Part shown: positions 1-8,421 of the stretch, piece after piece | Layout of the letters: each line of letters starts with the position of its first letter | Numbering within the stretch: the first letter of the stretch is position 1 | Translations under genes and position numbers: made by a program | Assembly: GCF_014892515.1 (NCBI RefSeq) | Contig: NZ_JADBGR010000084.1 | Span: forward strand, 1-64,000 | Length of the DNA stretch: 64,000 nucleotides | Source: Myceligenerans pegani | GTDB taxonomy: Bacteria; Actinomycetota; Actinomycetes; Actinomycetales; Cellulomonadaceae | Direction of reading: 5' to 3' | Notes under the pieces: generated by a model | What the model was told of the DNA's origin: nothing | The model's input: only the letters and a program-made list of their open reading frames with translations | Database searches by the model: none

Positions 1-28
1 CCGTCCGACGAACCGAGAACTACAGATG

Positions 29-60
29 GATCGGAGCCGATCTCAGCCGATCGGAGCCGA
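29..60. repeat. 12-bp direct repeat at left edge
   Basis: The 12-mer GATCGGAGCCGA occurs at 29-40 and again at 49-60, 20 bp apart, in the gap just downstream of gluB (minus strand). The first copy also forms a short hairpin, GATCGG-AG-CCGATC, at 29-42. It may be an intercistronic hairpin between gluB and the permease genes expected off the left edge. Function is unknown. Confidence 0.4.
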
Positions 61-65
61 CCGGA

Positions 66-920
66 TCAGGCGCAGGCGTCCGGCTCCGGCGGGTTCAGCT
101 CCTCGTTCGCCACGTACCCGGTGCCGTCCGTGTGCGTGGCGACGAGCTCCTCCCAGGTGCCGTCCTCGATCATCTCGGTGATCGCGGTGTTGATCTCCTC
201 GCACAGGTCCGTGCTGCCCTGGGGCAGGCCCACGCCGTAGTTCTCCTCGGAGAACGGGTTGCCGACCACCTTGAAGGTGGTCGGGTCCTCCTGCGCGGCG
301 GCGAGGCCCGCGAGGATGATGTCGTCCGTGGTGACGGCGTCGACGGCGCCGGAGGCCAGGGCGGAGACGCACTCGGAGTACCCGGGCCGCTCCACCAGCT
401 CGACGCCCTCGGCGTACTCTTCCTTGATCCGCTCGGCCGAGGTCGACCCCGTGACCGAGCAGAGGTTCTTGCCCTCGAGGTCCTCCGGCCCGGTGATCGA
501 GTCGTCGTTGGCGGCCACGAGCAGGTCCTGGCCCGCCACGAAGTACGGTCCCGCGAACTCGACGACCTCCTTGCGGTCGTCCGTGATCGAGTACGTCGCG
601 AAGATCATGTCCACGTCGCCGTTCTGGAGCATGGTCTCGCGGTTCGCGGAGACGGCCTCCACGAACTCGAGCTGGTCCTCGCCGTAGCCGAGCTTGTCGG
701 CGACATACCTGGCGACGTCGACGTCGAACCCGACGTAGTCGGCGCCCTTCTGGAGGCCGAGACCCGGCTGGTCGTACTTGATGCCGATGGTGAGCGTCTC
801 ACCGCCACCATCGCCACCATCGCCGCCGTCACCGGTGTCGCCGGGCTCGGCACTGCCGCAGGCGGCAAGGACGAGGGCGGTGGCGGCGGTCAGAGCCGCC
901 GCGGTCATGTGCTTGCGCAT
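66..920 (-). CDS. gluB: Glutamate ABC transporter substrate-binding lipoprotein
   Basis: A 284-residue lipoprotein of the family 3 extracellular solute-binding proteins, which capture glutamate or other polar amino acids outside the cell and pass them to the ABC permease. The N-terminus has the positive start MRKH, a hydrophobic stretch and a lipobox ending LAAC at Cys21, followed by a Gly/Asp linker. The mature part carries the expected fold markers, including VGFDVDVARYVA and DMIFATYSIT. The start at 920 was chosen because the signal peptide begins there and AAAGGGAA lies upstream; the open frame extends further but codes nothing sensible. gluA lies upstream, and gluC/gluD should follow off the left edge. 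Glutamate as the ligand is inferred from operon type. Confidence 0.92.
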   Translation of the reverse strand: MRKHMTAAALTAATALVLAACGSAEPGDTGDGGDGGDGGGETLTIGIKYDQPGLGLQKGADYVGFDVDVARYVADKLGYGEDQLEFVEAVSANRETMLQNGDVDMIFATYSITDDRKEVVEFAGPYFVAGQDLLVAANDDSITGPEDLEGKNLCSVTGSTSAERIKEEYAEGVELVERPGYSECVSALASGAVDAVTTDDIILAGLAAAQEDPTTFKVVGNPFSEENYGVGLPQGSTDLCEEINTAITEMIEDGTWEELVATHTDGTGYVANEELNPPEPDACA

Positions 921-997
921 GGGTTCCCTTTCGATGATGCGGACTGTCAACTGTGTCGGGAGCTGTGAGGTACTGGCTGCGGCCGGCGGAGGACCGG

Positions 998-1783
998 TCA
1001 GTGCGTGAGGATCTTCGAGAGGAAGTCCCGCGCCCGCTCGGTCCGCGCGTTCGTGAAGAACTCGTCCGGCTCGGCCTCCTCCACGATCTGGCCGTCCGCC
1101 ATGAAGACCACGCGGTCGGCCGCCTTGCGGGCGAAGCCCATCTCGTGGGTCACGACGATCATCGTCATGCCCTCGCGGGCGAGGGCGACCATGACGTCGA
1201 GCACCTCGTTGACCATCTCGGGGTCGAGGGCCGACGTCGGCTCGTCGAACAGCATGACCTTCGGCCGCATGGCGAGCGCGCGGGCGATCGCCACGCGTTG
1301 TTGCTGGCCGCCGGACAGCTGCGCCGGCATCTTGTGCGCCTGCGAGTCCACACCGACCCGCTCCAGCAGCGCCATCGCCTCGGACTCGGCCTGTGCCTTC
1401 GGCGTCCCGCGGACCTTGCGCGGCCCGAGAGTGACGTTGTCGAGCACGGACTTGTGCGCGAAGAGGTTGAAGGACTGGAACACCATGCCGACGTCGGCCC
1501 GCAGGTGCGCCAGGGCCTTGCCCTCCTCGGGGAGGGGCGTGCCGTCGACGGTGATCTCGCCGTTGTCGATGGTCTCCAGCCGGTTGATCGCACGGCACAG
1601 CGTCGACTTGCCCGAGCCGGACGGCCCGATGACGACGACGACCTCACCATGGTGGACGGTGAGCTCGATGTTCTGCAGCACGTGCAGCGCGCCGAAATGC
1701 TTGTTCACGGCTCTGAGGACGACGAGGGGCTCGCCGGGCTCGCGGCGCGACGTGGGCGCGTCGTCGGTGGTCGCGGTGTCCAT
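998..1783 (-). CDS. gluA: Glutamate ABC transporter ATP-binding protein
   Basis: A 261-residue ATPase of the polar amino acid importer family that powers uptake from the cytoplasmic side. Seen: Walker [10 protein letters not shown] near residue 53, Q-loop FQSFN, ABC signature LSGGQQQR, Walker [14 protein letters not shown] and the switch histidine in VVTHE. Length is normal for the family. It is the first gene of the operon, 77 bp upstream of gluB. The start ATG lies 6 bases after a TAGGTT hexamer on the minus strand with CCGACA 18 bp further up, so its mRNA may be leaderless. Substrate specificity is inferred from the adjacent binding protein. Confidence 0.94.
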   Translation of the reverse strand: MDTATTDDAPTSRREPGEPLVVLRAVNKHFGALHVLQNIELTVHHGEVVVVIGPSGSGKSTLCRAINRLETIDNGEITVDGTPLPEEGKALAHLRADVGMVFQSFNLFAHKSVLDNVTLGPRKVRGTPKAQAESEAMALLERVGVDSQAHKMPAQLSGGQQQRVAIARALAMRPKVMLFDEPTSALDPEMVNEVLDVMVALAREGMTMIVVTHEMGFARKAADRVVFMADGQIVEEAEPDEFFTNARTERARDFLSKILTH

Positions 1784-1789
1784 CCCATG

Positions 1790-1819
1790 AACCTAATCGA
1801 TCGCGTGTTTCGCTGTCGG
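1790..1819 (-). promoter_or_regulatory. Candidate leaderless promoter of gluAB
   Basis: On the minus strand, CCGACA (1819-1814), an 18-bp spacer and TAGGTT (1795-1790) are followed by six bases and the gluA ATG. This matches the actinobacterial sigma-A pattern with transcription starting at or next to the start codon. Confidence 0.5.
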
Positions 1820-1920
1820 GACGTCGGAGTCACGGAGAGACAACAGTTCGGTAACAGATGTCCGATTATGGGCCTCTGGGCAGGGAGGTCGTGGGTCCAG
1901 GGACCCGGCGCCGTCGGCCG

Positions 1921-1926
1921 TAGAAT
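1921..1926 (+). promoter_or_regulatory. -10 element of miaB, leaderless
   Basis: TAGAAT lies 7 bases before the miaB ATG. No convincing -35 is visible. With so little room for a leader, transcription likely starts at the ATG. Confidence 0.5.
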
Positions 1927-1933
1927 TGGCGCG

Positions 1934-3649
1934 ATGTCCACGCCCACGCTTCCCACCACGTCCGACGCCGCGGCCACCGACCCGTCCGACGCCACCACCA
2001 CCGGCGCCGGATCCCGGCCGCGTACCTATCTCGTCCGCACCCTCGGCTGCCAGATGAACGTGCACGACTCCGAGCACATGGCCGGCATGCTCGAGCAGGC
2101 CGGCTACACGCGCGCGTCGAGCGAGGACGAGGCGAACAACCAGGCCGACGTCGTCGTGATCAACACGTGCGCGGTCCGGGAGAACGCCGCGACGCGCCTG
2201 TACGGGAACCTCGGCCAGCTGGCGGGCATCAAGTCGAGCCGCCCGGGCATGCAGATCGCCGTGGGCGGATGCCTGGCGCAGAAGGACCGCGGCGTGATCG
2301 TGGAGAAGGCGCCGTGGGTCGACGTCGTCTTCGGCACCCACAACCTCGACGCCCTGCCCGTGCTCCTGGAGCGCGCCCGGCACAACGAGAAGGCCGAGGT
2401 GGAGATCGCGGAGTCGCTGCAGGTCTTCCCCTCGACGCTGCCGACCCGCCGCGAGTCCGTCTACGCCGGCTGGGTGTCGATCTCGGTGGGCTGCAACAAC
2501 ACCTGCACGTTCTGCATCGTGCCGCACCTGCGCGGCAAGGAACGCGACCGTCGTCCGGGCGAGATCCTCGCGGAGGTCGAGGCGCTCGTCGCCGCGGGAG
2601 CGGTCGAGGTGACGCTGCTCGGGCAGAACGTGAACTCCTACGGCGTCGAGTTCGGCGACCGCGGCGCGTTCGCGAAGCTGCTGCGCGCCTGCGGCCGGAT
2701 CGAGGGACTGGAGCGGGTGCGGTTCACGTCCCCGCACCCGGCGGCATTCACGGACGACGTCATCGAGGCCATGGCCGAGACCCCGAACGTCATGCCCCAG
2801 CTGCACATGCCGCTGCAGTCGGGCTCGGACCGGATCCTGCGGGCGATGCGGCGTTCCTACCGGTCCTCGAAGTTCCTCGGGATCCTGGACCGCGTGCGCG
2901 CGGCCATGCCGGACGCCGCGATCACCACCGACATCATCGTCGGTTTCCCGGGCGAGACCGAGGAGGACTTCGCCGAGACCCTGCGCGTCGTCGAGGAGTC
3001 GCGCTTCAGCTCGGCCTTCATGTTCCAGTACTCGCAGCGCCCGGGGACCCCCGCCGCCACGATGGAGGGGCAGCTGCCCAAGGAGATCGTGCAGGAGCGG
3101 TTCGAGCGGCTGCTCGCGCTGCAGGAGCGGATCTCGGCCGAGGAGTCCCGGGCCCAGGTCGGACGGACGCTCGAGGTGCTGGTCGCGGAAGGCGCGGGCA
3201 AGAAGGACGGCGCGACGCACCGCCTCAGCGGCCGCGCGCCGGACAACCGGCTCGTGCACTTCGCCGTCCCCGGCCTCACGGTGTCCGACGACGGCGCGGG
3301 CGGCCCGGGCACTCCGGCGAGCCTCCCTCCGGAGCCGGCGGGGCTGGACGACCCCCGACTCGCCGATGTGGCGGACCTCGACCCGAACCTGCCCCGGCCC
3401 GGCGACATGGTGACGGTCACCGTGACGCACGCGGCGCCGCACCATCTCATCGCTGACTCCGCGGTCGTCGAGGATGTGGCCGCGGACGGCCCGGCGTCGG
3501 GCTTCTCCGTGCGGCGTACCCGCTCTGGCGACGCCTGGGCCGCACGGGAGCGGGCGCGCCTCGGCGGCGGGGACGACCATCACGGTCACGGCGTGCCCGC
3601 ACCGGACGGCCCGGTCACGCTGGGCATGCCGACGATCGGCCCGCGCTGA
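1934..3649 (+). CDS. miaB: tRNA-2-methylthio-N6-dimethylallyladenosine synthase
   Basis: A 571-residue radical-SAM methylthiotransferase that adds the 2-methylthio group to i6A37 of tRNAs, acting after MiaA, which is encoded 2 kb downstream. The N-terminal UPF0004 domain holds the first iron-sulfur cluster cysteines ([18 protein letters not shown]). The radical-SAM motif CNNTCTFC is at residues 187-194, and a TRAM domain follows. The first 30 residues and the last 50 or so (His/Gly/Pro-rich) are extensions beyond the catalytic core. The start at 1934 is supported by the conserved core position and the TAGAAT hexamer just before it; the open frame runs further upstream through non-coding sequence. 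Confidence 0.95.
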   Translation: MSTPTLPTTSDAAATDPSDATTTGAGSRPRTYLVRTLGCQMNVHDSEHMAGMLEQAGYTRASSEDEANNQADVVVINTCAVRENAATRLYGNLGQLAGIKSSRPGMQIAVGGCLAQKDRGVIVEKAPWVDVVFGTHNLDALPVLLERARHNEKAEVEIAESLQVFPSTLPTRRESVYAGWVSISVGCNNTCTFCIVPHLRGKERDRRPGEILAEVEALVAAGAVEVTLLGQNVNSYGVEFGDRGAFAKLLRACGRIEGLERVRFTSPHPAAFTDDVIEAMAETPNVMPQLHMPLQSGSDRILRAMRRSYRSSKFLGILDRVRAAMPDAAITTDIIVGFPGETEEDFAETLRVVEESRFSSAFMFQYSQRPGTPAATMEGQLPKEIVQERFERLLALQERISAEESRAQVGRTLEVLVAEGAGKKDGATHRLSGRAPDNRLVHFAVPGLTVSDDGAGGPGTPASLPPEPAGLDDPRLADVADLDPNLPRPGDMVTVTVTHAAPHHLIADSAVVEDVAADGPASGFSVRRTRSGDAWAARERARLGGGDDHHGHGVPAPDGPVTLGMPTIGPR

Positions 3650-3744
3650 CGCACAGGACGGGGCTACGCCGACGCGAAGCGGATCGCTCGGGTGGCCGCG
3701 GGCGGGCCGCACCGGCGCCCCACCGTGTCTCGGCGTGCGTCGCC

Positions 3745-4308
3745 TCAGCGTGCGTCGTCGCTGATCTCCGGCGGGGTCAGCGCGGCGACGGAGGCGAAGA
3801 ACTGGGCGGCCGTCACCAGCCCGCACGACACGGTCTGCGCCAGCTGATCGTCCGTGGCGCCGTGCTCGAAGTCCACGGACACCTCGGAGTACAGGGTCAG
3901 CCCGTACGCCTCGGACCGGGCGTACACCTTGGGCCAGATCCGTTCGCGGTTCCAGTCGTTCGTGGCCTGGAGCACGCCGAGCCGTGAGGACGCCGAGAGG
4001 TTCCCGGCCCACCGGCCGCGGATCTGCAGGATCTCGTCGTGCTCGCCCAGCAGCAGGAACCAGAACCGGTTGCCGTCCCACGTGCCGGTGACGTCGCCGT
4101 CGTGATCGATGCGGAACTTGTAGCCGCGGCGGCTCAGGTCGTCGGCGATCCGCTGGGTGGTCAGCGGGCGCGGCAGTTCGACGTCGACGTTGGCGTCGGA
4201 GTCGTCGAGCGGGTCGGCCCGCTCGTCACCCGTGCGCGGGTTGAACAGCCGCGCGAACCAGCCCGGCGCGGCCCGCCGGGAGCTCAGACGATCGTTGCCC
4301 GGCCTCAT
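3745..4308 (-). CDS. YbjN-domain protein (second of pair)
   Basis: A 187-residue protein with a YbjN-type sensory-transduction fold (PF10722-like), common in actinobacteria and of unknown role; E. coli YbjN affects motility and stress responses. The central part carries TNDWNRERIWPKVY and VDFEHGATDDQL, shared with the neighbouring gene. There is no signal peptide or membrane segment. Its ATG overlaps the stop of the upstream paralogue in ATGA (4305-4308), implying translational coupling and a tandem duplication. It converges on miaB across a 95-bp gap in which no clear terminator was seen. Confidence 0.8.
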   Translation of the reverse strand: MRPGNDRLSSRRAAPGWFARLFNPRTGDERADPLDDSDANVDVELPRPLTTQRIADDLSRRGYKFRIDHDGDVTGTWDGNRFWFLLLGEHDEILQIRGRWAGNLSASSRLGVLQATNDWNRERIWPKVYARSEAYGLTLYSEVSVDFEHGATDDQLAQTVSCGLVTAAQFFASVAALTPPEISDDAR

Positions 4309-4937
4309 GGTGCCGACCTCAGCGGGTCCGGGTACACCTCGTCGAGATGCTCGAAGAACATGGAACCCGTCGTGAGCCCGCACTGCAGGAGCTGGTCGAG
4401 CTGCTCGTCGGACACACCGTGCTCCAGGTCGACGGTGACCTCGGCGTAGACCAGGACGGCCCCGTTGTCGCGCACGCACACGTACGCCTTGGGCCAGATC
4501 CACTCGGCGTTCCAGTCGTTGCAGACCTCGAGGATCTCCTCGAGGCGTTCGATGCTCAGGTCGCGGTGCCACTGCCCCCGCACCTGGAGCACCTCGGATC
4601 CTTCGCCGACGACGAGGAAGTGGAACAGCCAGCCGTGCCACATCCCGCCGATGTCGCCCTCGGAGTCGACGAAGTAGCTGAAGTCGCTCTCGGCCAGCCA
4701 GTTCGTGACCCGCTCCCGGCTGAGCGGGGCGGGGACACGTGCCGGATCGTCGAGAGCGTCGATCAGCTCACGCAGTAGAACGCCTTCCACCCGGGACCGC
4801 AGCTCGTCGTCGGAGAGCTCCGGAGACCCGGTGCGGGGCGCTCGGCGACCGGTCGGGTCACCTTCTTCCGCCGCCTCGCGGCGGCGTGGTCCGAAGAACC
4901 TCACCGAACCACAGTACCCGCGACGGCCGGGCAACAC
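4305..4937 (-). CDS. YbjN-domain protein (first of pair)
   Basis: A YbjN-family protein of 210 residues from the GTG at 4937, or 199 from the internal GTG at 4904 (VRFFGPRRR); neither start has a strong ribosome-binding site, so the start is uncertain. It shares NDWNxExIWPKxY, a VxxEHG segment and the QCGLTTG motif with its downstream paralogue, with which it overlaps by 4 bases. The pair may form a heterodimer or work on one substrate; this is inference. The 56 bp upstream, shared with the divergent gene at 4994, contain a 10-bp direct repeat CATGGAATCG. Confidence 0.75.
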   Translation of the reverse strand: MLPGRRGYCGSVRFFGPRRREAAEEGDPTGRRAPRTGSPELSDDELRSRVEGVLLRELIDALDDPARVPAPLSRERVTNWLAESDFSYFVDSEGDIGGMWHGWLFHFLVVGEGSEVLQVRGQWHRDLSIERLEEILEVCNDWNAEWIWPKAYVCVRDNGAVLVYAEVTVDLEHGVSDEQLDQLLQCGLTTGSMFFEHLDEVYPDPLRSAP

Positions 4938-4938
4938 C

Positions 4939-4970
4939 CATGGAATCGAGAAAGTCTTCTCATGGAATCG
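4939..4970. repeat. Direct repeat in divergent promoter region
   Basis: CATGGAATCG occurs at 4939-4948 and 4961-4970, 22 bp apart (about two helical turns), between the YbjN pair and the extradiol-like gene. It could be a paired regulator-binding site. No regulator is known. Confidence 0.35.
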
Positions 4971-4993
4971 TCTCGACCACTCGTTCGACTACC

Positions 4994-5701
4994 GTGAACC
5001 AGGTGTTCACCCGAGCCGTGATCCTGCCCGCGACGGCCCTGCTCGTCCCCGGCGCCGCCGGCGTCGCCGACCCGCTCGCCGCGGTGCGGCTCGCCGCCTG
5101 CGCGGCGCTCGCGAGCCTGGCCGAGAACGGACGCCCCATGGTCCTCGCGCACGGTCCGGACGACGTCCGGGGGCCGCGACTCCTGAAGCCCTCGCTCGCC
5201 GCCGCCGGGATCGCGGACCGTACGCTGCCCGACGACGCGACCGCACCCTGGGCGGGACACGACTCCCGGCCACGGGCCGGGACGGCGGCGTCGGTGGCCC
5301 TGCTCTGCCTGAGCATGGCGCTGGGGGACCGGGCGGCCGACGTCCTCGTCCTGGAGGTGCCCGCCGAGCCGCGATCGGACGGCACCGGTGTGTCCGGCGC
5401 CGCCGCGACCGGCCCGGCGCCCGACCCGGAGCGCGATCCCGCGGACGCGGTGGCCGCGCATCTCGCGTCCGGCGGGACCCTCGTCGTCGCCTCGGGCGGA
5501 CCACCCGGCCCCGCGACGGCGGCGCCCGGGGCCGCGGACGAGCCGGCCCCGGGAGTCGCGGCCGTGCTCACCGCCGCGGGAGCCGACTCGTGGACCCGCG
5601 ACACCCGGACCTTCCCACAGGATCACGAGCACCTTCCGCCGGAGTACTGGCTGACCGTCTGCGCCACCGGCACCGCGGCCCGGTTAGAGTCGCAGGCGTG
5701 A
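4994..5701 (+). CDS. Class III extradiol dioxygenase-like protein
   Basis: A 235-residue Ala/Gly-rich protein in the position occupied between miaB and miaA in many actinobacteria (the Mycobacterium tuberculosis Rv2728c position). Such proteins are usually annotated as having a class III extradiol dioxygenase subunit B-like domain; no enzymatic activity is established. It opens with TRAVILPATALLVPGAAG and ends in a PEYWLTVCATG segment. The start GTG at 4994 fits the family start; the frame is open upstream. Its stop overlaps the miaA start by 4 bases (GTGA), so the two are likely coupled. Function unknown. Confidence 0.7.
   Translation: MNQVFTRAVILPATALLVPGAAGVADPLAAVRLAACAALASLAENGRPMVLAHGPDDVRGPRLLKPSLAAAGIADRTLPDDATAPWAGHDSRPRAGTAASVALLCLSMALGDRAADVLVLEVPAEPRSDGTGVSGAAATGPAPDPERDPADAVAAHLASGGTLVVASGGPPGPATAAPGAADEPAPGVAAVLTAAGADSWTRDTRTFPQDHEHLPPEYWLTVCATGTAARLESQA
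5685..5690 (+). promoter_or_regulatory. Possible internal -10 for miaA
   Basis: TAGAGT sits 7 bases before the miaA GTG, inside the end of the preceding gene. It fits the leaderless pattern seen at other genes in this window and may give miaA its own promoter. Confidence 0.35.
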
Positions 5702-6717
5702 TCGTCGTCGCCGTCGTGGGGCCCACCGCCACCGGGAAGTCGGACCTGGCGCTGGACCTCGCCGAGGCCCTCGGGCCCGGCGCCGCGCCGGCCACCGCAG
5801 GGCTCGTCCCGGGCGACGCACCCGCCGAGATCGTCAACGCCGACGCCTACCAGCTCTATCGCGGCATGGACATCGGGACCGCGAAGGTTCCTCCGGGCGA
5901 ACGCCGCGGGATCGCGCACCACCAGCTCGACGTGCTCGACCCGCACGAGGACTCGTCGGTGGCGCGCTACCAGGCCGCCGCCCGTGCCGATCTCGACGCG
6001 ATCGCCGCGCGCCGCGCCCGGGCCGTCGTCGTCGGCGGGAGCGGCCTGTACGTGCGGGCCCTGCTCGACGAGATGAACTTCCCCGGCACCGACCCCGAGA
6101 TCCGCACCCGGCTCGAGGAGCGCGCCGACCGCGAGGGCCGCCGCGCCCTGCACGCGGAGCTCGCCCGGCGGGATCCCGCCGCGGCCGAGTCGATCGGGCC
6201 CGCGAACACCCGCCGGATCGTGCGCGCCCTCGAGGTCATCGAGATCACCGGGGCGCCCTACACGGCCAACCTGCCACGTCAGGAGTACGTCCGGCCCGCG
6301 GTCCAGATCGGCCTCGACTGCGACCGCGCGACCCTGGACGCCCGCGTCGAGGCGCGCGTGGCGCGCATGTGGGAGTCCGGCCTGGTCGACGAGGTCCGGC
6401 GCCTCGCCTCGGCCGAACAGGGCGGCACGGGACCCGGACTCGGTACGACGGCGGCGCGCGCCGTCGGCTACGCCGAGATCCTGGCGTGGTTCCGCGACGA
6501 GACCGGCGAGGACGAGGCACGCGCCGCCGTCGCGGCGAACACGCGCCGGCTCGCCCGCAAGCAGATGGGCTGGTTCGGCCGGGACCCGCGCGTGCGGTGG
6601 CTCGACGCCGGATCGCCCTCCCTGCTCGACGACGCGCTCGCCGTCGTGGCCGCCGCCGACACCGGAGCCCTGCCTCGTCCCGAGGAGGGCCCGGTTCGCC
6701 GTAGTCTTGGCGCATGA
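5698..6717 (+). CDS. miaA: tRNA dimethylallyltransferase
   Basis: A 339-residue enzyme that transfers a dimethylallyl group to A37 of tRNAs reading UNN codons, providing the substrate for MiaB. Seen: P-loop GPTATGKSDL near residues 8-17, the DAYQLYRGMDIGTAK segment around the catalytic Asp, VVGGSGLYVRAL, and the C-terminal AANTRRLARKQMGWF motif. The GTG start overlaps the upstream stop, and the gene overlaps dapF by 4 bases (ATGA). Length is slightly above the usual 300-316 because of a longer N-terminal loop and C-terminus. Confidence 0.95.
   Translation: MIVVAVVGPTATGKSDLALDLAEALGPGAAPATAGLVPGDAPAEIVNADAYQLYRGMDIGTAKVPPGERRGIAHHQLDVLDPHEDSSVARYQAAARADLDAIAARRARAVVVGGSGLYVRALLDEMNFPGTDPEIRTRLEERADREGRRALHAELARRDPAAAESIGPANTRRIVRALEVIEITGAPYTANLPRQEYVRPAVQIGLDCDRATLDARVEARVARMWESGLVDEVRRLASAEQGGTGPGLGTTAARAVGYAEILAWFRDETGEDEARAAVAANTRRLARKQMGWFGRDPRVRWLDAGSPSLLDDALAVVAAADTGALPRPEEGPVRRSLGA
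6702..6707 (+). promoter_or_regulatory. Possible internal -10 for dapF
   Basis: TAGTCT lies 6 bases before the dapF ATG, within the last codons of miaA. It closely resembles the arrangement before miaB, consistent with an internal leaderless promoter. Confidence 0.35.
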
Positions 6718-7655
6718 GGATCGAGTTCACCAAGGGACACGGCACGCACAACGACTTCGTCCTCGTGGCCGACCCGAAGGACGAGCTCGATCTGGACGGC
6801 GACGCCGTGCGGCGCCTCACGGACCGGCGCGGCGGGATCGGGGCCGACGGCGTCATCCGGCTCACGTCCACCGCCTCGATCGCCGGCGCCGGCGAGGCGA
6901 TCGGGGACGAGATCCTCGCCGAGGACCCGTCCGCCATCTGGTTCATGGACTACCGCAACGCCGACGGCTCCGTCGCCGAGATGTGCGGCAACGGCGTGCG
7001 CGTCTTCGCCGCCTTTGCCGAGCGGCTCGGCTACGTCTCGTTCGGGCCCGACGGCGGTCGCGGCCCTCACGCGTCCGACGGCGGCTTCGCGCTGGGCACC
7101 CGCGCCGGGGTGAAGCGGGTGCGCAAGGAACCGAACGGCTGGTACGCCGTCGACATGGGCCCCTGGTTCCTCCCGGGCGGCGACGACGCCCGCGACGCGG
7201 GCTACGACGCCGGGGTCCTGGTGCGCGGCTGGACCACGCCCCGGCCCGGACTGTCCGTGGACCTCGGCAACCCGCACACCGTCGTCGCCCTGCCCAGCCT
7301 CGACGAACTCGAGCACCTCGACCTGACCGCCGCACCCGAGGTGGCTCCCGCGCCGCCGCACGGGACCAACGTCGAGCTGGTCGTCCCGCTCGGCGACGAA
7401 CGCGCGCCGTCCGGCGAGCCCGCCGGACGCGTCCGCATGCGCGTGCACGAGCGCGGCGTGGGGGAGACGCAGTCGTGCGGCACCGGCGCGTGCGCGGCGG
7501 CGCTCGCGGTGCGCACCTGGCAGGGGACCTCGGCGCCCGACACCTGGTTCGTCGAGATCCCCGGTGGCGAGGTGCGCGTGCGCGCGCTGCGTGACGGCCA
7601 CGTCGAGCTGGCGGGGCCCGCGGAACTCGTGTTCACGGGGGCCCTGGACGTCTGA
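6714..7655 (+). CDS. dapF: Diaminopimelate epimerase
   Basis: A 313-residue epimerase converting LL- to meso-diaminopimelate, the last step before lysine. Both catalytic cysteines are present: Cys91 in EMCGNGVR and Cys255 in QSCGTGAC. Family markers GHGTHNDF at the N-terminus and DLGNPHTV are also seen. Because the MurE encoded in this window lacks the meso-DAP motif, DapF here probably serves lysine synthesis, with lysine then entering the cell wall; that link is inference. It is co-transcribed with miaA through a 4-base overlap and converges on the methyltransferase gene. Confidence 0.95.
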   Translation: MRIEFTKGHGTHNDFVLVADPKDELDLDGDAVRRLTDRRGGIGADGVIRLTSTASIAGAGEAIGDEILAEDPSAIWFMDYRNADGSVAEMCGNGVRVFAAFAERLGYVSFGPDGGRGPHASDGGFALGTRAGVKRVRKEPNGWYAVDMGPWFLPGGDDARDAGYDAGVLVRGWTTPRPGLSVDLGNPHTVVALPSLDELEHLDLTAAPEVAPAPPHGTNVELVVPLGDERAPSGEPAGRVRMRVHERGVGETQSCGTGACAAALAVRTWQGTSAPDTWFVEIPGGEVRVRALRDGHVELAGPAELVFTGALDV

Positions 7656-7678
7656 GCCGCGGCACGGCGCCGGCGGCG

Positions 7679-8296
7679 TCAGGCCGCCGACACGCGCAGG
7701 ACCCGAAACCCCTTCGACGACGTCTCCCGGCTGACGGGCAGCCCCAGCTCGTCCGCGATCCAGCGGGCGAGCGAGTCCGCCCCGAGGTTCTTCTGCACCA
7801 CGAGCCACGCGTCCCCGCCCGGTGCGAGCCGAGGCAGCCACCGGCCCATCAGCTCGTGCAGCACCGCTTTGCCCACCCGGATCGGCGGGTTGGACCACAC
7901 GGCGGCGAACCGGACGTCGTCGGGCACCTCGTCGGGCGTGACCGCACGGACGTTGCCCAGGCCGAGGCGCTCGGCGTTGCGGCGCACCAGATCGAGCGCC
8001 CGCTCGTTCACGTCCACCGCCCACACCCGCGCGTCCGGGCGCTCCGCCGCCATCGTCAGGCCCAGCGGTCCCCAGCCGCAGCCGAGATCGAGCAGGTCCC
8101 CGCCCGGCGGCGCCGGCACCTCCTCCAGCAGGACGCAGGTCCCCTTGTCGATCCCGCCCGGCGAGAACACGCCGGCCGCCACGTCGACCTCGGCCTCCCG
8201 CCCGGCGATCCGGACGGTGATGGTGCGCAGGTCCGTGGCCGAGGCGGGCCGCTCGCTGAAGTAGTGGTCGTGGTGTCCGACGTCGTCCTGGGGCAC
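7679..8296 (-). CDS. Class I SAM-dependent methyltransferase (RsmC-like)
   Basis: A 205-residue methyltransferase of the MTS/RsmC superfamily. Seen: a YFSERPAS opening typical of the group, GVFSPGGIDKGTCVLLE, SAM motif I LLDLGCGWGPLG and the NPP motif SNPPIRVGK, which in relatives positions the exocyclic amino group of a guanine. The substrate is likely rRNA guanine N2, but this is not proven. It starts at GTG 8296 and is divergent from hflX (125-bp gap). Confidence 0.82.
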   Translation of the reverse strand: MPQDDVGHHDHYFSERPASATDLRTITVRIAGREAEVDVAAGVFSPGGIDKGTCVLLEEVPAPPGGDLLDLGCGWGPLGLTMAAERPDARVWAVDVNERALDLVRRNAERLGLGNVRAVTPDEVPDDVRFAAVWSNPPIRVGKAVLHELMGRWLPRLAPGGDAWLVVQKNLGADSLARWIADELGLPVSRETSSKGFRVLRVSAA

Positions 8297-8421
8297 GGCA
8301 CGATCCTAGGAGACCCGGTGGCGGGCGGGTGAGCCGGAACCCGGCGGGAATTCCTCTGGAACCGGGATGGGAACACGTGGGATCCTTGTTCTAGAAGACG
8401 TCACCCCGAGAAAGGCAGTAC

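Noticed and set aside
66-1598. 510-residue open frame covering gluB and antisense to gluA
   Set aside because: Only the part from 920 downward has a signal peptide and protein family features; the rest is a GC-driven shadow of gluA.
953-1933. Upstream extension of the miaB frame by 327 residues
   Set aside because: It is antisense to gluA and its composition is that of a shadow; the -10 and conserved MiaB start lie at 1921-1934.
8297-8421. Heat-shock (SigH-type GGAAT...GTT) promoter before hflX
   Set aside because: GGAAC and GTT elements are present but not at the 18-20-bp spacing required.
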